Below, one piece after another: positions 44,523-53,017 of a DNA stretch of 64,000 nucleotides. Within the stretch, counting starts at the first letter, position 1. Each line of letters opens with the position of its first letter. The stretch is from the NCBI RefSeq assembly GCF_036959255.1, contig NZ_JAWMTI010000002.1, positions 248,001-312,000 of the forward strand, written 5' to 3'. A program made the translations under genes and the position numbers. The notes under the pieces are model-generated. The model had not been told where the DNA came from. It did not search any database and was given only the letters and a program-made list of their open reading frames with translations. Source of the stretch: Olivibacter sp036959255. Its GTDB lineage: Bacteria; Bacteroidota; Bacteroidia; Sphingobacteriales; Sphingobacteriaceae.

Positions 44523-45446
44523 TCAGCTTAATCCATTAAAGGAAGCCCGGAAAGTCAAGGGTGTTACCTTCGTTTTATTCTTAAAAAGTTTACTGAAACT
44601 CTGCGGATGTTCAAAACCTAAATCATAAGCAATTTCACTCACGGAACGATCTGTTGTTGATAATAGCTCCTTTGCTTTTTCAATCACTTTATTGTGTATA
44701 TGTTGTTGGGTGCTCTGTCCTGTAAGCATATGAAGCAGGTTGCGGAGGTAATTGGGCGATACATGCAAATTATCGGAAACATACTTTACGGTAGGCAAGC
44801 CCTCCTGCAATCGAGTACCATCATTAAGATAGTCTGTTAACAGCTGTTCCAAGCGGTCAAGGATCCGATGATTGCTTACCTGTCGAGTGATAAATTGCCT
44901 TTGATAAAAGCGATCTGCATAATTGAGCAGCGTTTCAATTTGGGAAATAATAATGAGTTGACTGAACTTATCGATGTTCGTCCGATATTCCTGCGCGATG
45001 TTTAGGATAATGTTATTCAATAGGAGTTCCTCCTTTTCCGAAAGAAATAATGCTTCATTTACTTCATAATCAAAAAAATCGTATTTCTTGATTGTTTTTG
45101 CTAAAGAGCTGTTCCACAGAAAATCCGGGTGGATTAGCAGGAGCCATCCCGTGTGCTGAGCTTTTACATTCGGGTCGTGGGCAATGCTAAATACTTGATT
45201 GGGTGCCATGAAAAATAGCACCCCCTCATCAAAATCATATTGCTGTTGACCGTATCGTATCTTCGCATTACTTGTTCGTTTCAAAGAAATAGCATAAAAA
45301 TCCAATAGCCAGCTATTCCAGTCGTATCCCGCGTCATGTTCAATGAGACGATAATCAACGATACTGATCAATGGATGTTCAGGCTTGGGTAAATTCCGTA
45401 ATTTATGAAATTCACTGATGGTTTTAATACGCTTCGGTAAAGACAT
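44523..45446 (-). CDS. AraC-family transcriptional regulator
   Basis: A 307-residue regulator with an N-terminal cupin-like sensing domain (VLFFMAPNQVFSI; TGWLLLIHPDFLW) and a C-terminal double HTH. The HTH end reads SVSEIAYDLGFEHPQSFSKLFKNKTKVTPLTFR. It is 18 bases downstream of the NmrA-like gene and upstream of the aldo/keto reductase, so it probably controls one or both. The decayed AraC fragment at 56841-57046 is closely similar to its last 40 residues. Confidence 0.93.
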   Translation of the reverse strand: MSLPKRIKTISEFHKLRNLPKPEHPLISIVDYRLIEHDAGYDWNSWLLDFYAISLKRTSNAKIRYGQQQYDFDEGVLFFMAPNQVFSIAHDPNVKAQHTGWLLLIHPDFLWNSSLAKTIKKYDFFDYEVNEALFLSEKEELLLNNIILNIAQEYRTNIDKFSQLIIISQIETLLNYADRFYQRQFITRQVSNHRILDRLEQLLTDYLNDGTRLQEGLPTVKYVSDNLHVSPNYLRNLLHMLTGQSTQQHIHNKVIEKAKELLSTTDRSVSEIAYDLGFEHPQSFSKLFKNKTKVTPLTFRASFNGLS

Positions 45447-45463
45447 ATCCTTATCTCAATTGT

Positions 45464-46348
45464 TTACTTATCATGAAATATTCGTGCAAATTCATCGGCA
45501 TAGATCTCGAGCGACACCTTACCAAATAAAGGTGAGTGTTTATCAAAATCTTCTCGCAGTTTTCCACCATGAATAGCCATTCCCAACTCGACCAGCATGC
45601 TAGCTGTTTCTTTCCGCATCCCTGTCGCCAGCAGATTGCTCATCACCTGATCTTCGGTTAAAGTTAACCATTTCAAATCAGGCATGCCAATCGCGTTCCC
45701 CAAAATCTGAGCGATTTCATCACATGTACGATCATCACTAGCCACATAACGAACAGCACTTATGGTATTTCGGGTAGTTAATTCTTCTGCCACCACATCC
45801 GCAATATCTTGTGGTGAAACCAATGCTAGCCTATCTTCCCCGCCATAAACAGCGCCCATAAAACCAAGCGATTTAATCATCCCAATAAAAGAGATTAAGT
45901 TGTAATAGAAGAAACCCGGACGAATATGCGTTAAATCAATATTCGGTAATTTATTCAAAATTTGCTCCACTCGGTACGACCCGGTAATCAACCCTGCCCC
46001 TGATGACAGGTGCGCACCATAACTACTGAGATGGATAATTCTTTTCACCCCGGAATTTCGTATCGCACGGTCGTAGGCTTTGCCGGTTGATTCATAATAG
46101 GCCAATTGATCTGGCTGAGAAAAATCAGGCGGTATCATACAGAAAGCTGCATCCGCATCGAGGAATACCTGTTCAAGAAATTCGTCCTTATGCAAGGAAC
46201 CGATTGCAGCTTCCGCGCCCAAGAGCTGAATCGCTCTCTCTTTAGCCGGATTGCTGCTAATGAGCGTTACAGCATGTCCGCGCTGCACCAATTGCGTCGT
46301 TAAAGGCTTAGCAATATTGCCCAAAGAACCTGTTACTACTATCTTCAT
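45464..46348 (-). CDS. NmrA-like NAD(P)-binding protein
   Basis: A 294-residue atypical short-chain dehydrogenase. The N-terminal dinucleotide motif MKIVVTGSLGNIAKPL is present, while the SDR Tyr-x3-Lys pair is not obvious. This fits NmrA/QorB-type proteins that reduce quinones or sense NAD(P). The middle region carries RIIHLSSYGAHLSSG and HIRPGFFYYNLIS. It forms a unit with the AraC gene 18 bases downstream. Confidence 0.9.
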   Translation of the reverse strand: MKIVVTGSLGNIAKPLTTQLVQRGHAVTLISSNPAKERAIQLLGAEAAIGSLHKDEFLEQVFLDADAAFCMIPPDFSQPDQLAYYESTGKAYDRAIRNSGVKRIIHLSSYGAHLSSGAGLITGSYRVEQILNKLPNIDLTHIRPGFFYYNLISFIGMIKSLGFMGAVYGGEDRLALVSPQDIADVVAEELTTRNTISAVRYVASDDRTCDEIAQILGNAIGMPDLKWLTLTEDQVMSNLLATGMRKETASMLVELGMAIHGGKLREDFDKHSPLFGKVSLEIYADEFARIFHDK

Positions 46349-46432
46349 TTGTTATACATTTTGTTTACACAAAATTCAATCATTGCATAAAAATGAACGT
46401 AGCCAAATCCATCTATTCTGTAGCCGGAAAAA

Positions 46433-47719
46433 TCAATCCGTCAGTTGTTTCTTTAGGTCCTTCTCCAAATCTAATTTTCTAAAAGCAGGTAAAGCTAAAC
46501 CAGTGCTAACAACGGTTAGCAAGGTCATTGTTCCCCCAAAAACCACGGAAGCAACGGTTCCCATTAAACGAGCTGTAAGTCCACTTTCAAAAGCCCCGAA
46601 TTCATTGGAAGAGCCGACGAAAATCGCATTGACAGAAGCGACCCTGCCTCGCATCGCGTCGGGTGTTCGTAATTGTAAAATTGTATCCCTGATAATCATC
46701 GAAACCCCATCCATTACTCCACTGAAAAACAGTGCAACAACCGATAGCCAAAAATTCGTAGACAGGCCGAAGACCAAAATGCTTAAGCCAAAGCCAAAGA
46801 CAACCGTTAATAATTTCATTCCGGCTTTTTTATACAAAGGGAAATAAGCCGATACAATCATGATCAAAGAAGTCCCTACGGCCGGAGCCGCCCGTAATAT
46901 GCCAAAACCTTCTGATCCTACCTTTAAGATATCTTGTGCAAACACCGGTAGAATGGCCACTGCACCCCCGAACAGAACCGCTACCATATCTAAAGTGATC
47001 GCTCCTAGAACCGATTTTTCATGAAATACAAAACGTAGGCCTTCACGAAGACTACTCCATACCGATTGGTCGGTCTCTTTATTCTTAATCGGTTTTTTAC
47101 TGATTCCCGTTAACGTAACCAAAGCCAAGAGCGAAAACCCAAATATCACGCACATCGACCAATGCACACCGATCAAGCCGATGGTAAAGCCCCCCAAAGC
47201 CGGCCCCAAAACACGGGCCAATTGCCCCGCGGTACTATTCCAGGTAGCGCCGTTAGGATATAATCTTCTTGGCAAAATGAAGGCCATCAGCGAGAAAACG
47301 GTAGGTCCTATAAAAGCCCGCACGAATCCACCCAGAAAAACCAAAACATAGATACCGAGCAACACCGTATGAGATGATATACCCGCAATAACACGTGGCC
47401 AAGTCAATAAAAACAACCCGAGACTAATAACTGAAAAACCGGCGATGCAATTCATCAAAAGCGTTCTGTTGTCCTTACGATCGGCTACATGTCCTGCAAA
47501 CAACGCCATAAGAACGGCTGGTATCACTTCCAAAAGACCGATATAGCCTAAAGCCAAGGGTGATTTAGTGATGCTGTAAACTTCCCATTCGATCACAACG
47601 AATTGCATGGACCATGCGAAGACAATGGCAAAACGCACAAGAAGAAAACGATTAAATTCCGGGTATTTAAAAGATGCGTACGGTTCTGAGTTGACCATGC
47701 TTTCAATTTGACGAGCCAA
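46433..47719 (-). CDS. Major facilitator superfamily exporter (EntS/MFS_3-like)
   Basis: A 428-residue permease with about eleven to twelve hydrophobic segments. The loop 2-3 motif A variant GHVADRKDNRTLLMN and the N-terminal ...FLLVRFAIVFAWSMQFVVIEWEVYSITKSPLALG match the MFS_3 (enterobactin exporter-like) family. The C-terminal half includes FFSGVMDGVSMIIRDTILQLRTPDAMRGRVASVNAIF, a family hallmark. It is divergent from an AraC gene (start 47871) that is followed by a siderophore-interacting-like flavoprotein. A link to siderophore or toxic-compound export is possible but unproven. Confidence 0.92.
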   Translation of the reverse strand: MARQIESMVNSEPYASFKYPEFNRFLLVRFAIVFAWSMQFVVIEWEVYSITKSPLALGYIGLLEVIPAVLMALFAGHVADRKDNRTLLMNCIAGFSVISLGLFLLTWPRVIAGISSHTVLLGIYVLVFLGGFVRAFIGPTVFSLMAFILPRRLYPNGATWNSTAGQLARVLGPALGGFTIGLIGVHWSMCVIFGFSLLALVTLTGISKKPIKNKETDQSVWSSLREGLRFVFHEKSVLGAITLDMVAVLFGGAVAILPVFAQDILKVGSEGFGILRAAPAVGTSLIMIVSAYFPLYKKAGMKLLTVVFGFGLSILVFGLSTNFWLSVVALFFSGVMDGVSMIIRDTILQLRTPDAMRGRVASVNAIFVGSSNEFGAFESGLTARLMGTVASVVFGGTMTLLTVVSTGLALPAFRKLDLEKDLKKQLTD

Positions 47720-47870
47720 ACTTAAGGAAAATGAGACATAAAAACAATCTTAGAAATAGGGTTGGGCTTCTTAAGTACAGGTAACAAATTGAGGCAATTA
47801 TGTATCTTAGCGTCCTGATAGCACATACAAAAAAAATTGCCTACTTCAACATCATCTGAATAGAACCATC

Positions 47871-48728
47871 ATGCGTAAAAGCCCAAATTCGATTCCCCTA
47901 AATACGATGGCCGACACGTTCGGCACGGGTATTTTCTTGGAAACGGCCTCATCGGAAGATATGGGATTATACCGACAAGCGAACGAAGCTCATCGCGATG
48001 ATTACCATCTATTTTGTGTTCAGGAAGAAGGAACGACCACGTTTGAAATTGATTTTCAACGCTATCAGGTAGCAGGTGCTGCGGTTATCTACATACAACC
48101 TAACCAGGTCCATCGTGTAATAGGAATTGAAAAAGTAAGCTTCCGTGTGCTGATTATCAATCAAGACAACCTACATCCCGCAATTCTCGATATACTACAA
48201 GAAATAGCGCCCGTAAAACCTTTAAAACTAGACGCTGCTACTTTTTCCCTTATATCCGAAAGCTTATCGCTGTGCATTCAATTTTTCCAAAGGAAACAGG
48301 AGCCTTTATATCGTGTTATATTGAAGGAGAGCTGCAATGCCCTCGCTGCTTTGATCAGCTCACAATATTTAGCACATGCCAACCCCTCAGAAAGTCTCAC
48401 TCGATTCGAACGGATCACCAAAGCCTTTAAAAATCTATTGGAAAGCAATTTTGCAATCATAAAAAGGCCCAGCGATTATGCCAAGAAATTAAGCGTATCG
48501 ACTTCCTATTTGAATGAATGTGTTAAAAAAACTACGGGGCAACCCGTAAGTTACCATATTCAACAGCGTCTCATACTAGAGGCGAAACGGCTGCTTTACC
48601 ATTCTCAAAAATCCGTAAAAGAAATTGCATTTGAACTGGGCTATGACGATTACGCTTATTTTTCCCGTTTATTTACCAGAACGGTTGGGATGACCGCTCT
48701 GTCTTTTCGAAAGAAAAACCGTGATTAA
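47871..48728 (+). CDS. AraC-family transcriptional regulator
   Basis: A 285-residue regulator. The N-terminal cupin-like part (DYHLFCVQEEGTTTFEIDFQRYQV; IYIQPNQVHRV) is followed by two HTH motifs in the last 100 residues, ending SVKEIAFELGYDDYAYFSRLFTRTVGMTALSFRKK. It is divergent from the MFS exporter and 72 bases upstream of the siderophore-interacting-like gene. Its targets are probably these neighbours. Confidence 0.93.
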   Translation: MRKSPNSIPLNTMADTFGTGIFLETASSEDMGLYRQANEAHRDDYHLFCVQEEGTTTFEIDFQRYQVAGAAVIYIQPNQVHRVIGIEKVSFRVLIINQDNLHPAILDILQEIAPVKPLKLDAATFSLISESLSLCIQFFQRKQEPLYRVILKESCNALAALISSQYLAHANPSESLTRFERITKAFKNLLESNFAIIKRPSDYAKKLSVSTSYLNECVKKTTGQPVSYHIQQRLILEAKRLLYHSQKSVKEIAFELGYDDYAYFSRLFTRTVGMTALSFRKKNRD

Positions 48729-48736
48729 TCCAATAC

Positions 48737-48744
48737 TTACTTTG
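48737..48744 (+). promoter_or_regulatory. Candidate -7 element before the flavoprotein gene
   Basis: TTACTTTG is one base off TAnnTTTG and lies 56 bases before the ATG at 48801. It suggests the flavoprotein gene can be transcribed separately from the AraC gene. Confidence 0.3.
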
Positions 48745-48800
48745 TTTGAGCCTTTTCTGAACTGCGCATTCTTGGTTCCTTTGTTCAAAAAATAAAGTTT

Positions 48801-49517
48801 ATGCCAAGCGCTCCAAAATGGGTATTTGATGTGTTCGATCATCTTTTATCCGCCAAATCATCGTCAATAGAGGTAAGCAGAATCGAATACCTATCCAATA
48901 CGATCAAAAGAATTCAATTTAAGGGAAACCTTAAGAAGTTAAACTTTGGCATCGGAAGTTTTATCGACTTTCGTGTCAGTGACACCGACTCCAGAAGATA
49001 TACGATTTCATCTGTAGATACCGCTGGCGGAACACTCGAGTTAATCGCTCACCTCCACGGTGAAGCACCCGGAAGTTGCTTTATGGACCAACTACGTATC
49101 AGCGATAAAGTTAACATCAATCCACCTCGGCCCTATAAATATTACGACCAAACAGTAGAAAGGTATGTAATTTTCGGTGATGAAACCTCCTTGGGCCTTG
49201 CCTGTTCTTTCTTACCTAGCCTCGAACGGAATAACCACCGGTTTCAATTCTATTTAGAACTTGCGGAAGAGAATAAAGATATGGCGTCGCTGCTGCAGCT
49301 GAAGAACTGCACGGTTTTTGAAAAAAATGGCTCATTCCGTAACGAAAAATGGATAGAAGAATTGCCCGTCGTCCAATTGCCCGAGTGGCAGCAAGCTAAC
49401 TTTGTCCTCACTGGAAATGTCCGGTCAGTCCAAACATTCCGTAGGGTTTTAAAAACCAGAAGTAAGGGCAAAATAGTCTCGCATGGTTATTGGCTTGAGG
49501 GGAAAAAAGGTTTATAA
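48801..49517 (+). CDS. Siderophore-interacting-protein-like flavin reductase
   Basis: A 238-residue protein of the ferredoxin-reductase-like fold. The FAD contact SRRYTISSVD (RxYT/S motif, about residues 72-81) and the phosphate-binding HLHGEAPGSCFMDQL are those of the siderophore-interacting family, which reduces ferric siderophores using NAD(P)H. The C-terminal half (ERYVIFGDETSLGLACSFLP, NFVLTGNVRSVQTFRRVL) is the nucleotide-binding domain. No receptor or siderophore synthesis gene is nearby, so the physiological substrate is open. Confidence 0.85.
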   Translation: MPSAPKWVFDVFDHLLSAKSSSIEVSRIEYLSNTIKRIQFKGNLKKLNFGIGSFIDFRVSDTDSRRYTISSVDTAGGTLELIAHLHGEAPGSCFMDQLRISDKVNINPPRPYKYYDQTVERYVIFGDETSLGLACSFLPSLERNNHRFQFYLELAEENKDMASLLQLKNCTVFEKNGSFRNEKWIEELPVVQLPEWQQANFVLTGNVRSVQTFRRVLKTRSKGKIVSHGYWLEGKKGL

Positions 49518-49534
49518 CTAACTATTTTTAGAAG

Positions 49535-49747
49535 ATGATTTTCGTATTTAAAACTTCTGTCCAAGATGAAACGGATATTCAGCAGCTAAGCCCTTATTTG
49601 AATGAAATAAGGCCTTGTGTAAAATGGAATTTTGATCTCGATGATTGCGATAAAATCCTACGTGTTGATTCCCCCTGCAACAATGCAAAACGGATAATCC
49701 TTCTATTGCAGCACAAGGGTTATATATGTGAGGAATTGTTGTATTAG
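49535..49747 (+). CDS. Small conserved-type protein of HMA-like appearance
   Basis: A 70-residue protein with the beta-alpha-beta-beta-alpha-beta pattern expected of a ferredoxin-like/heavy-metal-associated fold: MIFVFKTSV, LSPYLNEIRPCVKWNFDLDDCDKILRVDSP, IILLLQHKGYICEELLY. Proteins with WNFDLxDCDKILR are common in Bacteroidota and uncharacterised, as far as I recall. It lacks the CxxC of true HMA domains. It follows the flavoprotein gene by 17 bases and ends before a terminator. Confidence 0.7.
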   Translation: MIFVFKTSVQDETDIQQLSPYLNEIRPCVKWNFDLDDCDKILRVDSPCNNAKRIILLLQHKGYICEELLY

Positions 49748-49844
49748 TTATCAATTGCCGATTAAGTACCATCGCTACCTGCATCAAATAGGCTAAAAAA
49801 CATTTCAACCCCAAGAATGTTATTTAACGAAAGATAATATCCCG

Positions 49845-49871
49845 GATGACCTCTTTTTTCGGTCATCATTT
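49845..49871 (+). terminator. Hairpin after the small HMA-like gene
   Basis: GATGACC (49845-49851) pairs with GGTCATC (49861-49867), followed by ATTTTG. It separates this unit from the mannitol dehydrogenase gene at 49907. Confidence 0.55.
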
Positions 49872-49906
49872 TGATTAACGCAAAAACCAGTTAAATAATA
49901 GTTAGA

Positions 49907-51343
49907 ATGAATATCACTTCCTACACGTACGATCGAGAGGCGATTAGGACCGGTATTGTCCATATCGGCGTTGGCAACTTCCACCGGGCCCATCAACAAT
50001 TTTATATCAATCAATTATTAGCCGATCAGGACCAGCAAAACTGGGGCATTTGTGGTATCTGTCTCTTGCCATCCGATCAAAAGATTGTAGAAAGACTCCG
50101 ATCCCAGGAACTAAGCTATAGCCTGACGATCTTCGGCAGAGATGGCAAAGACGAAGGCTACAAAATAGGATCCTTGCGTGAATTGATCTGGGGTGTTGAA
50201 GCACCTGGAGCGGTGATTGAAAAAATTGCCGAAGCCTCCACCAAAATCATTACACTTACTATTACCGAAGGTGGCTATAATTTAGTGAAAGAAACTAATA
50301 AATTTAATCTCGATGACGAAAGAATAAAACAAGATTTAGCCAACCCTTCTAGGCCCACTACGGTATTCGGTTTTGTAGCCGAAGGACTACGCAAACGTCG
50401 GACAAATCAGCATGGCGGTCTTACTATTTTATCCTGCGATAACTTGCAACATAATGGCCATACGGCAAAAGAAGCCTTCCTTTCTTTTATACAAGCACAG
50501 GATCAGGATTTAGCGCAATGGGTAGGTACCCATGTTAGCTTTCCGAACAGCATGGTGGATCGCATCACGCCCGCTACCAGCCCGGAAGATGTGGAAAGAC
50601 TCAACAAATTGAGCGGTTTGGAAGATCAGGCCCCTGTTTATTGCGAAGATTTTTGTCAATGGGTTATCGAAGATAAATTTATTGCGGGCCGACCTGCTTT
50701 AGAACGTGTGGGCGTAGAATTTACCGAAGACGTTACCACCTATGAAAACATGAAATTGAGTCTCTTGAATGCATCACACGTTTTATTATCCTATCCTGCT
50801 TTCTTGAAAGGCTATCGAAAAGTAGACGAAGCCATGCGAGACAAAGCCATCGTCCAATATATCCGTCAATTCATGGATATTGACATAACGCCTTATGTCC
50901 CTGCACCTCCTAATACCGACCTGGACTTGTATAAGCAAACCCTCATTGAGCGCTTTGCCAATCGTTCCGTAAGCGATCAAGTTAGCCGGTTATGTTTTGA
51001 TGGTATATCTAAATTCCCTGTATACCTCATGCCCAACCTCGCCAAAATGATACAAGACCAACAAGATCTTAGTCGCATAGCCTTCCTATTTGCCGCGTAT
51101 AGGCATTACCTGAAATATAAAACGGACGAGCGAGGAAATACCTTTGAAATTGCCGAACCTTGGCTACGAGGTGCCGATGAAAAGCGAATCGCCAGTGACG
51201 ACCCCATCGATTTTTTAAGTTTTTCAGCCTTTCAAAGTGTACCTTTAAAAACAGTAGAACCTTTTGTTTCTAAATTCACCGGCATGGTCAATAACATACA
51301 AGAAAAAGGTATCACAGCCGCATTGAACGCTATCCTTTCTTAA
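49907..51343 (+). CDS. Mannitol dehydrogenase family protein (polyol 2-dehydrogenase)
   Basis: A 478-residue polyol-specific long-chain dehydrogenase. The Rossmann start VHIGVGNFHRAHQQFY, the SCDNLQHNG motif (about 178-186) and the catalytic-helix KLSLLNASHVLLSYPAFL are typical of mannitol/fructuronate/arabinitol dehydrogenases, which act NAD(P)-dependently on mannitol, sorbitol or related polyols. The downstream MFS permease (20 bases after) belongs to the FucP-type sugar:proton family, so the pair forms an uptake-and-oxidation module. Confidence 0.93.
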   Translation: MNITSYTYDREAIRTGIVHIGVGNFHRAHQQFYINQLLADQDQQNWGICGICLLPSDQKIVERLRSQELSYSLTIFGRDGKDEGYKIGSLRELIWGVEAPGAVIEKIAEASTKIITLTITEGGYNLVKETNKFNLDDERIKQDLANPSRPTTVFGFVAEGLRKRRTNQHGGLTILSCDNLQHNGHTAKEAFLSFIQAQDQDLAQWVGTHVSFPNSMVDRITPATSPEDVERLNKLSGLEDQAPVYCEDFCQWVIEDKFIAGRPALERVGVEFTEDVTTYENMKLSLLNASHVLLSYPAFLKGYRKVDEAMRDKAIVQYIRQFMDIDITPYVPAPPNTDLDLYKQTLIERFANRSVSDQVSRLCFDGISKFPVYLMPNLAKMIQDQQDLSRIAFLFAAYRHYLKYKTDERGNTFEIAEPWLRGADEKRIASDDPIDFLSFSAFQSVPLKTVEPFVSKFTGMVNNIQEKGITAALNAILS

Positions 51344-51375
51344 CGCTTCTACGAGCACTAAACTTGACATTATAT

Positions 51376-52701
51376 ATGACTTCCACCGCACAAAAGGCCT
51401 CCCTACTCCCCTTCCTTATTATCACATTTATCTATTTCCTTGTTGGTTTTTTAACCACCGTCAATGAGCAATTACAGGCACCTTTACAGTTCACCTTTTT
51501 GCAGCATGCCGGTAAACTCAAAAACACATTAACCACGCTGATCTCTTTCTTTTTCTTTTTAGGTTATTTAATTAACGGCACACTTGGCAGTAAGTGGGTA
51601 AATTCCTTTGGTTATAAAAAGACCATTCTACGTGGTTTATTATTTATGATTTCCGGGCTCTTCACCTATTTATTGTCATCATTGGTAGGCCATCGATATC
51701 CCGACATTAGCGTACATCACGGCGATGCAAGCATTCCCTCCGGGTTTTTCATTTTTTTGTTAGGATCCTACTTAATGGGCACAGCCGCGGCCATCATCCA
51801 GGTTGTCGTTAATCCTTATGTAGCTTCTTATGAACTCCCGGGCACCCAACCCGTACAGCGTTTGAATATTACCACCGCCATCAATTCGATCGGAACCACT
51901 TCCGCCCCTTTCTTTGTAACAGCCATTATTTTCAGTGGCATATCCATTGAAAACATACAAATACAACAATTAATTCTTCCATTCATCCTCATCATCTGCT
52001 GCATTGTCCTAGTATACTTCGTCACCAACAAACTGCATATACCGGATATCGTTAACACACGTGCATCTGCCGGCGAAAAATTGGAGAGAAGCATTTGGTC
52101 ATTTCGACATTTTGCTCTAGGTGTTCTAGCCATCTTCTTTTATGTAGGTACCGAGGTAGCCATCGGTGCCAATATTAATCTACATGCCTTCGAATTAATG
52201 CGTGGCGGAACCCCCATTACCTTTTTCGGAAAAACCGACATGGTATTCGGCAATATTGACCTGGGCATACATGCCCTGTTATCAACCCTCTATTGGGGTG
52301 GTTTTCTCGTCGGACGTTCGATATCCAGTTTTTTCAGTCATATCTCGGCAAGAGCGCAACTTACAACCACCACACTGTTAGCTGCCCTCTTAGCCATTAT
52401 TAGTATGATTACCCAAAATTTATGGTATCTGGTAGCCATTGGCTTATTGCATTCCTCTATGTGGAGCTGTATTTACTCCTTAGCGATCAAAGGACTTAAT
52501 AAATACACTTCCAAGGCTTCCGGTGTTTTTATCTCCGCCGTTTTCGGCGGTGCTGTATTCACCTTAATACAAGGTGGTCTGGCCGACCTATTAGGATCCT
52601 GGCGTTGGACTTGGAGTTTAACCGTCTTATGTGAATTATTGATGCTTTATTATGCTTTGTATGGATCACGAATACGCGGAAAAGACCTGATCACTGCTTA
52701 A
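51376..52701 (+). CDS. FucP-like MFS sugar/polyol:proton symporter
   Basis: About 441 residues from ATG 51376 (MTSTAQKASLLPFLI). An in-frame TTG four codons upstream is less likely. Twelve hydrophobic segments are seen, with the FHS-family block LINGTLGSKWVNSFGYKKTILRG after helix 2 and TAAAIIQVVVNPYVASYELPG in helix 4-5. It likely imports the substrate of the mannitol dehydrogenase encoded immediately upstream. The insert LSSLVGHRYPDISVHHGDASIPSG between helices 3 and 4 is longer than usual. Confidence 0.92.
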   Translation: MTSTAQKASLLPFLIITFIYFLVGFLTTVNEQLQAPLQFTFLQHAGKLKNTLTTLISFFFFLGYLINGTLGSKWVNSFGYKKTILRGLLFMISGLFTYLLSSLVGHRYPDISVHHGDASIPSGFFIFLLGSYLMGTAAAIIQVVVNPYVASYELPGTQPVQRLNITTAINSIGTTSAPFFVTAIIFSGISIENIQIQQLILPFILIICCIVLVYFVTNKLHIPDIVNTRASAGEKLERSIWSFRHFALGVLAIFFYVGTEVAIGANINLHAFELMRGGTPITFFGKTDMVFGNIDLGIHALLSTLYWGGFLVGRSISSFFSHISARAQLTTTTLLAALLAIISMITQNLWYLVAIGLLHSSMWSCIYSLAIKGLNKYTSKASGVFISAVFGGAVFTLIQGGLADLLGSWRWTWSLTVLCELLMLYYALYGSRIRGKDLITA

Positions 52702-52733
52702 AAAACTCAACGTCGTCCATACTGCAATAGCTA

Positions 52734-52973
52734 TTGTTTCCAAGACTTCTCCGGGAGCGATATCAAACCCTTTTGAAAACAAATCCGGAGACAGGTGATG
52801 GAGTCACATCAAGCTTAAACGAAGCGCTTGATAACAAATTGCACCCCTTCGACGTTGCTTTTCTGAAAAAACTACGTATCTTAACACGAGATCATCTCGA
52901 TGACCTGGCATTTGGTGTAGCCTGGCTTGTCGAAGAAATCGGTAATTGCAAAGGGTGCCCTTTCTGCCAATGA
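52734..52973 (+). CDS. Possible small protein with C-terminal CKGCPFC motif
   Basis: A 79-codon frame with no internal ATG. The only in-frame start after the TAG at 52729 is TTG 52734, so either a TTG start is used or the 5' end is lost. The translation looks real: amphipathic helices (DVAFLKKLRILTRDHLDDLAFGVAWLVEEIGN) lead to CKGCPFCQ, a CxxCxxC cluster suited to metal or Fe-S binding. It lies between the polyol permease and the MocR gene, which starts 45 bases after its stop. I do not recognise the family. Confidence 0.4.
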   Translation: MFPRLLRERYQTLLKTNPETGDGVTSSLNEALDNKLHPFDVAFLKKLRILTRDHLDDLAFGVAWLVEEIGNCKGCPFCQ

Positions 52974-53017
52974 TAACGAGAACAAGTAAAAAGCTTAACA
53001 CTTGAGACGATATTAAC

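Noticed and set aside
52729..53017. A regulatory leader for the MocR gene
   Set aside because: No palindrome or direct repeats of the kind bound by MocR proteins could be picked out; the stretch is better explained by the small CKGCPFC frame.
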